Source: Actinomycetes bacterium (lineage in GTDB: Bacteria; Actinomycetota; Acidimicrobiia; Acidimicrobiales; RAAP-2). From it: DNA of 9,949 nucleotides. Made by a program: the position numbers and the translations under genes. The stretch lies in contig JAJZFO010000311.1 in the NCBI GenBank assembly GCA_021805305.1, positions 1 through 9,949 of the forward strand, written 5' to 3'. The notes beneath the pieces are model-generated. The model saw nothing but the letters and a program-made list of their open reading frames with translations, was not told the DNA's origin and made no database searches. The stretch's first letter is position 1. Each line of letters starts with the position of its first letter. Shown here one piece after another: positions 5,029-9,949 of this stretch.

Positions 5029-6864
5029 GTGCCGAACTCCCCCGCCGCTCGCTCGCGCGAACACGAGGGCGACGCGAATCCGCTCGGCGGGGTCCGCTCG
5101 AACTACCCGGGCCCGCGCGCCGACATCTCACGGGATCCCCGTCTGACGTGGTGGCGTCGCGTCCTGCCCATCATCGCCTCGCACCGCTGGCCCTTCGCGG
5201 CGTCGATCGTGCTCTCCTTCGCCAGCCTCATCTTTCAGACCCTGGTCCCCAACCTGCTCAATCACGCCATCACCGATTCACTCGAACGGCGCCGAGCGCC
5301 CCTGCACCACGCCGTCCTCGAGATCGTCGTGTTCGCGGTCGTGGCCGGCGCGACGGGCATCCTCTCGCGCCAGTACCTGTTCCGCACGGCCTTCGAGGTC
5401 GAAGCCGACCTGCGCTCGCTGATCTACGAGCACCTCGCCGGGCTCTCCTTCAGTTTCTTCGACCGGGTGCAGTCCGGACAGTTGATCAGCCGGGCCAACT
5501 CCGACATCCGCAGCGTGCAGATGTACTCGACCTTCGCGCCGCTCATCCTCGTCCAGAGCAGCATCGGCGTCCTCGCGTTCGTCTTCATGCTCCAGATCGA
5601 CCCCCTGCTGGCGTGCGTGGCCATGGTCGTGATGCCCCTGCTCTACGTCGTCGGCGTGAAGATGCGCCGCGTCCTCTTCCCCATCTCGTGGATCACCCAG
5701 GCGCGGCTGGCCGACGTGGCGACGATCGTCGACGAAAACGTCAACGGGGTGCGCGTCGTGAAGTCCTTCGCCCAGGAACGCGCCGAGGTCAATCGACTGG
5801 CCGACGCCGCCGAGCGGGTCGCCTGGGCCTACGTCAAGGACGCCCAGATACGCGGTCAGTGGTCGCCGTGGGTGCAGAACCTCCCCCAGCTGGGTTTGGC
5901 GCTGGTCCTGGTCGTCGGCGGGATCATGGTGATCCACGGGGGACTGAGCATCGGCGCGATCCTGGCCTTCAACGCCTACCTCTTGATGCTCCAGGCGCCC
6001 TTCATGATGTTGGGCCAGTTGGTCATGATGGGTCAGCGCGCCAAGGCCAGCGCGGAGCGGATCTTCGAGATCCTCGACGAGCGCCCCGACGTGGTCGACC
6101 GCCCGGGCGCGTACGACCTAGTCGAGGTCCGCGGCGCCCTCGACTTCGATCACGTGCACTTCGGGTACGGACCCGACACGGAGATCCTGCGCGACTTCGA
6201 CGTCCACGTCGACCCCGGCGAAGTGGTCGCGTTGGTGGGACGGACCGGGTCGGGCAAATCCACCGTGGCCCGCCTGGCCACGCGCTTCTACGACGTGACC
6301 GGCGGCGCGGTGCGCCTCGACGGCCACGACGTGCGCGACGTGACCCTCGAGTCCCTGCGCGCGAGCGTGGGCGTCGTGCTGGACGAACCCTTCTTGTTCT
6401 CGGTCAGCGTGCGCGAGAACATCGCCTACGGGGCGCCGCGCGCGTCCGACGACGAGATCGAGGCCGCGGCGCGAGCGGCGGCGGCCGACGGCTTCATCCG
6501 CGAACTCCCCGACGGGTACGACACGGTGATCGGCGAGCGCGGGTACACCCTCTCGGGCGGCCAACGTCAGCGCATCGCCATCGCGCGCACGCTGCTGGTC
6601 AATCCCCCCGTCCTCATCCTCGACGACGCCACCAGCGCCATCGACGTGCACGTGGAATCGACGATCTACGACGCCCTCGCCACCCTCCTCGCGACGCGCA
6701 CCACCCTCGTCATCGCGCACCGCGTCTCCACCATCGCGCTCGCCCGGCGCGTCATCGTCCTCGAGGACGGACGCGTCGTCGGCGACGGGACCCACGAGGA
6801 ACTCCTCGCGTCGTCGCCGCTCTACGGCGAGATCTTGGCCCAGACCATGGACGGCGGGCACTAG
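5029..6864 (+). CDS. ABC exporter half-transporter, subunit with degenerate catalytic site
   Basis: From GTG 5029 the product is 611 residues: a soluble N-terminus to about 50, six membrane helices between about 55 and 325, then the ATPase domain from about 368. Walker A is GRTGSGKST (404-412), the ABC signature is a canonical LSGGQ (508-512) and the H-loop His is H564. Two positions deviate: Walker B reads LILDDATSAID, so the catalytic Glu is Asp (D533), and the Q-loop has Asp (D452, in VVLDEPFLF) where Gln is usual. This is the pattern of the non-hydrolysing half of heterodimeric exporters (TM287, BmrC, LmrC; the mycobacterial Rv1272c/Rv1273c pair is of this type). The next gene supplies the partner. 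Substrate is unknown; drugs or lipids are typical. The TAG stop overlaps the next GTG by one base (TAGTG), so translation of the two is probably coupled. Confidence 0.93.
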   Translation: MPNSPAARSREHEGDANPLGGVRSNYPGPRADISRDPRLTWWRRVLPIIASHRWPFAASIVLSFASLIFQTLVPNLLNHAITDSLERRRAPLHHAVLEIVVFAVVAGATGILSRQYLFRTAFEVEADLRSLIYEHLAGLSFSFFDRVQSGQLISRANSDIRSVQMYSTFAPLILVQSSIGVLAFVFMLQIDPLLACVAMVVMPLLYVVGVKMRRVLFPISWITQARLADVATIVDENVNGVRVVKSFAQERAEVNRLADAAERVAWAYVKDAQIRGQWSPWVQNLPQLGLALVLVVGGIMVIHGGLSIGAILAFNAYLLMLQAPFMMLGQLVMMGQRAKASAERIFEILDERPDVVDRPGAYDLVEVRGALDFDHVHFGYGPDTEILRDFDVHVDPGEVVALVGRTGSGKSTVARLATRFYDVTGGAVRLDGHDVRDVTLESLRASVGVVLDEPFLFSVSVRENIAYGAPRASDDEIEAAARAAAADGFIRELPDGYDTVIGERGYTLSGGQRQRIAIARTLLVNPPVLILDDATSAIDVHVESTIYDALATLLATRTTLVIAHRVSTIALARRVIVLEDGRVVGDGTHEELLASSPLYGEILAQTMDGGH

Positions 6865-8801
6865 TGGCCTGGGGTGGCGGCTGGGGCGTGGGCGGGGGCG
6901 CGATGGTGGGCGGGCGGGGCCCGGCCACGGGGTTGCCCTTCGGGGGTATTCCCAGTGAATTGGCCGAGGAGGCCGCCAAATTGGTGGCGGGTGAACCCGC
7001 GCGCGCGCCCGCGGACCTCGAGTTCCACCAACGACCCTCGGCGCAGGAGCGTCAACGGTTGACCTTGCCGGCGATGCTACGGGTCTACCCCCGTCTGGTC
7101 CTGGGCGGTTCACTCCTCGTGATCGTCACCAGCCTGCTCCTGCAGGCCGGACCGCTGCTCACCGAATACGCCATCAACGACGGCATGGTCACCGGTCACC
7201 ACTCCGTCCGGGTCGTCGTGGTGTGCGCCCTGCTCTACCTGGTGCTCGCCGTGGCGTCGGCCTACGGCCAGCGCCTCCAGGCCGTGGTCACCGGGACGTT
7301 GGCGGCGCGCGTGATGCACGACCTGCGCATCCGCGTCTTCACGCACCTGCAGCGCCTCAGCCTCGACTTCTTCACCGACGAGAAGGCCGGCGTGCTGATG
7401 AGCCGCATGACGAGCGACATCGAGAACCTGCAGCAACTCGTCCAGGACGGCATCAGTTCCTTCGCCCTGCAGGGCCTCACCATGGTCGTGATCACCGTCG
7501 TCCTCTTCAACCTCAACGTGCTCCTCGCCACCTGGACGGTGGTGCTGGTGGTCCCACTCCTGGTGGGCTTCTCGATCTGGTTCCACCGGGCGTCCCAGAC
7601 CGGCTACCTGCTCAGCCGCGACCGCATCGCCAACGTCCTCGCGGACCTCTCCGAGTCGCTCTACGGCATCCGGGTGGTGACGGCGAACAACCGGCAACGC
7701 CGCAACATCCGCAACCACCGCCACGTGGTGGGCGCCTACCGCGACGCCAACTTCTACACCGGACGCGTCAACGCGATCTACGGTCCGGCCACCCTCACGA
7801 TCGGCATCCTCGGCCAGGCCCTGCTGCTGGGCATCGGGGGCGACATGGTGCTGCGTCACCAACTCAGCATCGGCGCGTTGGTCGCCTTCTTCCTCTACCT
7901 CAGCCGCTTCTTCCAGCCCATCCAGTTACTCGTGCAGCAGTACAGCTCCCTCCAACAGGGCCGCTCGTCGGTGATCCGTTTACGCGAACTCCTCGAGACG
8001 CCCCCGAGCGTGGACGAAGCCGAGGACGCCGAGGACCTCCCGACGCTCAGTGGACGACTGACCTTCGAGCACGTGAGCTTCGGTTACGACCCGCACCGGC
8101 CCGTGCTGGTGGACGTCAACTTGGAGATCGCGCCGGGCGAATCGGTGGCCTTCGTGGGGCCCACCGGGGCGGGCAAGTCGACGCTGGCGAAACTGGCCAA
8201 TCGCTTCTACGACCCCACGGCGGGGCGCGTGCTGCTGGACGGGATCGACGTGCGGGGCGTGACGCTGCGCTCCCTCCGGTCCCAACTCGGGGTCGTGCCC
8301 CAAGAACCCTTCCTCTTCGCCGGCTCCATCCGCACCAACCTCCGTTTTGGGCGACCCGACGCCACCGACGAGGAGATCGACGACGCGGTCGCCGTGGTGG
8401 GACTGAGCGCCTTGATCGAGCGGCTCCCCCTGGGTCTGGACACCGAGGTCCACGAGCGCGGACAGACGCTCTCGTCGGGGGAACGACAACTCCTGGCCCT
8501 GGCCCGCGCCTTCCTCGCGCGGCCGCGCCTCCTGATCCTCGACGAGGCCACGTCGTCGCTCGACCTGCGCAGTGAGACCATCATCGAACGCGCCCTCGAC
8601 CACCTCCTCGAGGGGCGCTCGGCCATTCTGATCGCGCACCGCCTCACGACCGCCCAGCGCGCCGACCGCATCGTGGTCGTCGGCGACGGGGGCGTCGTCG
8701 AGATGGGCACGCCCGCGGAGCTCATCGCGCGCGGGGGGGCGTACGCGCACATGCACGCCGCCTGGCTGGCCTCGGGCGGGCGCGACTCCACGCGCGGCTA
8801 G
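6864..8801 (+). CDS. ABC exporter half-transporter, catalytically competent partner subunit
   Basis: GTG 6864 overlaps the upstream TAG and gives 645 residues. The first 20 are nearly all Gly, Trp, Ala and Val (MAWGGGWGVGGG...), followed by GLPFGGIPSELAEEAAKL (23-40), an N-terminal style I associate with actinobacterial members of this pair, which supports this start over later ones. The membrane domain spans about 78-360 and the ATPase domain about 395-630. Walker A is GPTGAGKST (432-440), Q-loop Q480, Walker B LLILDEATSSLD with catalytic E561, and H-loop H592. The signature is LSSGE (536-540) instead of LSGGQ. Paired with the upstream subunit (good signature, bad Walker B), one composite ATP site has all catalytic residues and the other is degenerate on both faces. 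The reading frame stays open far upstream through the first subunit, but only by chance in GC-rich DNA. Confidence 0.93.
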   Translation: MAWGGGWGVGGGAMVGGRGPATGLPFGGIPSELAEEAAKLVAGEPARAPADLEFHQRPSAQERQRLTLPAMLRVYPRLVLGGSLLVIVTSLLLQAGPLLTEYAINDGMVTGHHSVRVVVVCALLYLVLAVASAYGQRLQAVVTGTLAARVMHDLRIRVFTHLQRLSLDFFTDEKAGVLMSRMTSDIENLQQLVQDGISSFALQGLTMVVITVVLFNLNVLLATWTVVLVVPLLVGFSIWFHRASQTGYLLSRDRIANVLADLSESLYGIRVVTANNRQRRNIRNHRHVVGAYRDANFYTGRVNAIYGPATLTIGILGQALLLGIGGDMVLRHQLSIGALVAFFLYLSRFFQPIQLLVQQYSSLQQGRSSVIRLRELLETPPSVDEAEDAEDLPTLSGRLTFEHVSFGYDPHRPVLVDVNLEIAPGESVAFVGPTGAGKSTLAKLANRFYDPTAGRVLLDGIDVRGVTLRSLRSQLGVVPQEPFLFAGSIRTNLRFGRPDATDEEIDDAVAVVGLSALIERLPLGLDTEVHERGQTLSSGERQLLALARAFLARPRLLILDEATSSLDLRSETIIERALDHLLEGRSAILIAHRLTTAQRADRIVVVGDGGVVEMGTPAELIARGGAYAHMHAAWLASGGRDSTRG

Positions 8802-8803
8802 CC

Positions 8804-8813
8804 ACGGCGCCGT
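8804..8813. repeat. 10-bp perfect palindrome after the ABC operon
   Basis: ACGGCGCCGT is self-complementary and starts three bases after the stop codon. It may be a regulator site or simply chance at this GC content. Confidence 0.2.
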
Positions 8814-8850
8814 CCTCGCCCGGATTCACCACCGGGGTCACGCTCTCCCC

Positions 8851-8856
8851 TACGCT
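8851..8856 (+). promoter_or_regulatory. Weak -10 candidate for the glutamate dehydrogenase gene
   Basis: TACGCT is the same hexamer found before the ABC operon, but lies 47 bases before GTG 8904 with no good -35. If used, transcription would start near 8863, at the base of the GC hairpin described next. Confidence 0.25.
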
Positions 8857-8862
8857 GGCCAC

Positions 8863-8886
8863 GGGGGCGACACGGCCCCCCTCTTT
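8863..8886 (+). terminator. GC-rich hairpin with short T-rich tail, possible terminator of the ABC operon
   Basis: GGGGGC (8863-8868) and GCCCCC (8875-8880) can form a six-pair stem over a six-base loop, followed by CTCTTT. The T tract is poor, so efficient intrinsic termination is doubtful; a leader hairpin in front of the dehydrogenase gene is the alternative. Confidence 0.4.
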
Positions 8887-8903
8887 CAAAGGCTGGTGAC
8901 AAC

Positions 8904-9949
8904 GTGGTCACGCGTCCCAACGAAACGGGTACCGAGGACTTCAACCCTTGGACCCACGTCTCTTCACTCATCCGTCACGCGGGCCATCTCTTGGGCCTCG
9001 ACGACGGCATGATCAAGCGCATCATCACCCCCGAGCGGATCCTCGAGGTGGCCGTTCCGGTGCGCCTCGATTCGGGCGCCGTCGAGATGTTCACCGGCTG
9101 GCGCATCCAGCACGACACCTCGCGCGGCCCCGGCAAGGGCGGTATCCGTTTCCACTCGAGTGTCAACGTCGACGAGATCTTGGCGCTGAGTGCGGACATG
9201 TCGATCAAGTGCGCGGTGGTGAACATCCCCTACGGGGGCGCCAAGGGCGGCGTGCGCGTCGACCCCACCACGCTCTCGCGCGGCGAGCTCGAGCGACTGA
9301 CGCGTCGCTACGCCTTCTCCATCGCGCCGGTGATCGGTCCCGAGACCGACATCCCCGCCCCCGACGTGAACACCGACCCCCAGGTCATGAGTTGGATCAT
9401 GGACACCATCACGATGCTGCGCGGGTACTCCGCGCCCGGGGTCGTGACCGGCAAGCCCCTGGCCATCGGCGGCACACTCGGTCACTCGGGCGCGACGTCA
9501 CTGGGCGTCACGATCTGTACGCTCGCGCTGCTCAAGAACCTCGCGCGCTCCCCCGAGCACGAACGCGTCATCGTCCAGGGCTACGGCAAAGTCGGGGCCC
9601 CGCTGGTCCAGTTGTTGAGCGAGCGCGGCATGACGGTCGTGGGCGTCGCGGACGTGCACGGCGCCATCCACGTACCGGGGGGCATCGACCCCGGGGCCCT
9701 CGCGCGTCACGTGGCCGAGGCGGGGTCCGTGGTCGGCTTCGCGGGCGCCGACGTCGTGCCCCTCGACGACTTCTTCAGCGTCCCCTCGGACATCGCCATC
9801 CCGGCCGCCCTGGGCGGCGCCATCACCGAGCAGATCGCGACCACCTTGCGTCTCATGGTCGGTGGAGACCAGGAAGTCTCGCGCTTCCGCGATCCCGTCA
9901 TCAACGAAGACTATGACGTTCAGCTTCGCCTGCGCGAGGAGGACCGGCG
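8904..9949 (+). CDS. Glutamate dehydrogenase, 3' end missing and last ~38 codons foreign
   Basis: Frame 3 is open from GTG 8904 to the window edge. GGTGA at 8895-8899 is a possible SD four bases upstream. Residues 1-310 match the Glu/Leu/Phe/Val dehydrogenase family, catalysing reversible oxidative deamination of glutamate to 2-oxoglutarate. The substrate site shows GPGKGGIRFH (75-84, K78), MSIKCAV (99-105, K102), the catalytic lysine in PYGGAKGG (109-116, K114) and PAPDVNT (151-157, D154). The Rossmann fold follows with VQGYGKVG (224-231) and an acidic residue at the end of the second strand (D250), compatible with NAD. AIPAALGGAITEQ (298-310) is again family-like. Beyond Q310 the expected EGANGP-type segment is absent and the sequence reads as an RND pump fragment, so the gene is not intact as given. 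Leucine dehydrogenase is less likely from the overall pattern. Confidence 0.88.
   Translation, partial: MVTRPNETGTEDFNPWTHVSSLIRHAGHLLGLDDGMIKRIITPERILEVAVPVRLDSGAVEMFTGWRIQHDTSRGPGKGGIRFHSSVNVDEILALSADMSIKCAVVNIPYGGAKGGVRVDPTTLSRGELERLTRRYAFSIAPVIGPETDIPAPDVNTDPQVMSWIMDTITMLRGYSAPGVVTGKPLAIGGTLGHSGATSLGVTICTLALLKNLARSPEHERVIVQGYGKVGAPLVQLLSERGMTVVGVADVHGAIHVPGGIDPGALARHVAEAGSVVGFAGADVVPLDDFFSVPSDIAIPAALGGAITEQIATTLRLMVGGDQEVSRFRDPVINEDYDVQLRLREEDR
9834..9949 (+). other. RND efflux-pump-like fragment fused in frame to the dehydrogenase; probable chimeric join
   Basis: The 38 codons after Q310 encode IATTLRLMVGGD, then EVSRFRD, then YDVQLRLREEDR. This is the style of the periplasmic porter domain of AcrB/HAE1-type RND pumps, in which a helix ending LRTLVGG is followed by a strand with (Y)DV.(V/L)RL. 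and an acidic-acidic-Arg turn. Nothing in it matches the dehydrogenase. GC is about 62% by my count against about 72% in the preceding 60 bases. The join probably lies within about 9822-9840. An assembly or amplification chimera is the simplest explanation; a true fusion cutting both folds in half would be non-functional. Confidence 0.65.

Noticed and set aside
5148..6863. The second ABC subunit's frame stays open upstream across the whole first subunit, suggesting a 1217-residue protein.
   Set aside because: The upstream translation is Arg/Pro/Gly-rich with no domain character and overlaps a well-supported ABC subunit; stop codons are rare in off-frames at this GC.
8948..9916. A 322-residue + strand frame overlapping the dehydrogenase.
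   Set aside because: It is a shadow frame; the frame starting at GTG 8904 carries all glutamate dehydrogenase motifs.
1..9949. CRISPR arrays, tRNA or rRNA genes, transposases, phage or toxin-antitoxin genes.
   Set aside because: No regularly spaced repeats, RNA gene signatures or corresponding protein motifs were found on either strand.

Overview
This is a high-GC bacterial segment, about 70% GC by eye, with frequent GTG starts and -10-like hexamers placed directly before start codons. Protein style (GTG starts, apparently leaderless genes, a Gly-rich ABC half-transporter, a UPRTase with a classical C-terminus) suggests Actinomycetota, possibly an Acidimicrobiia-like lineage. That assignment is inference: no rRNA or other marker gene is present.

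Layout. The window opens inside an MFS exporter (1-1164, +) whose stop codon is shared with a convergent 88-residue orphan membrane/secreted protein (1161-1427, -). A 214-bp AT-richer intergenic region then precedes an NCS1-type nucleobase permease (1642-3186, +). Next come an Apt-like phosphoribosyltransferase (3203-3811, -), a yeast-FCY1-type cytosine deaminase (3834-4301, +) and uracil phosphoribosyltransferase Upp (4302-4937, -). A two-gene heterodimeric ABC exporter follows (5029-6864 and 6864-8801, +), and finally a glutamate dehydrogenase running off the right edge (8904 onward, +).

The centre reads as a nucleobase-salvage block. The permease would bring in cytosine or a related base, the deaminase converts cytosine to uracil, and Upp makes UMP from uracil and PRPP. 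A second PRPP-dependent transferase of unassigned substrate sits back-to-back with the deaminase. Unusually, these genes are not an operon: the first seven genes of the window alternate strand perfectly (+ - + - + - +), with divergent pairs 22-214 bp apart and convergent pairs that share or abut stop codons.

Most notable points: (1) the last ~115 bases no longer code for glutamate dehydrogenase but read as a piece of an RND efflux pump, so the right edge is probably a chimeric join; (2) four genes show a -10-like hexamer ending 6-8 nt before the start codon, pointing to leaderless transcripts, and two of these hexamers overlap on opposite strands as a candidate bidirectional promoter; (3) the ABC pair has complementary degenerate motifs, as in asymmetric exporters of the TM287/288 type. 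I see no CRISPR array, tRNA, rRNA, insertion sequence or phage gene. I found no clearly new biological system; the salvage block is the closest thing to a coherent module.
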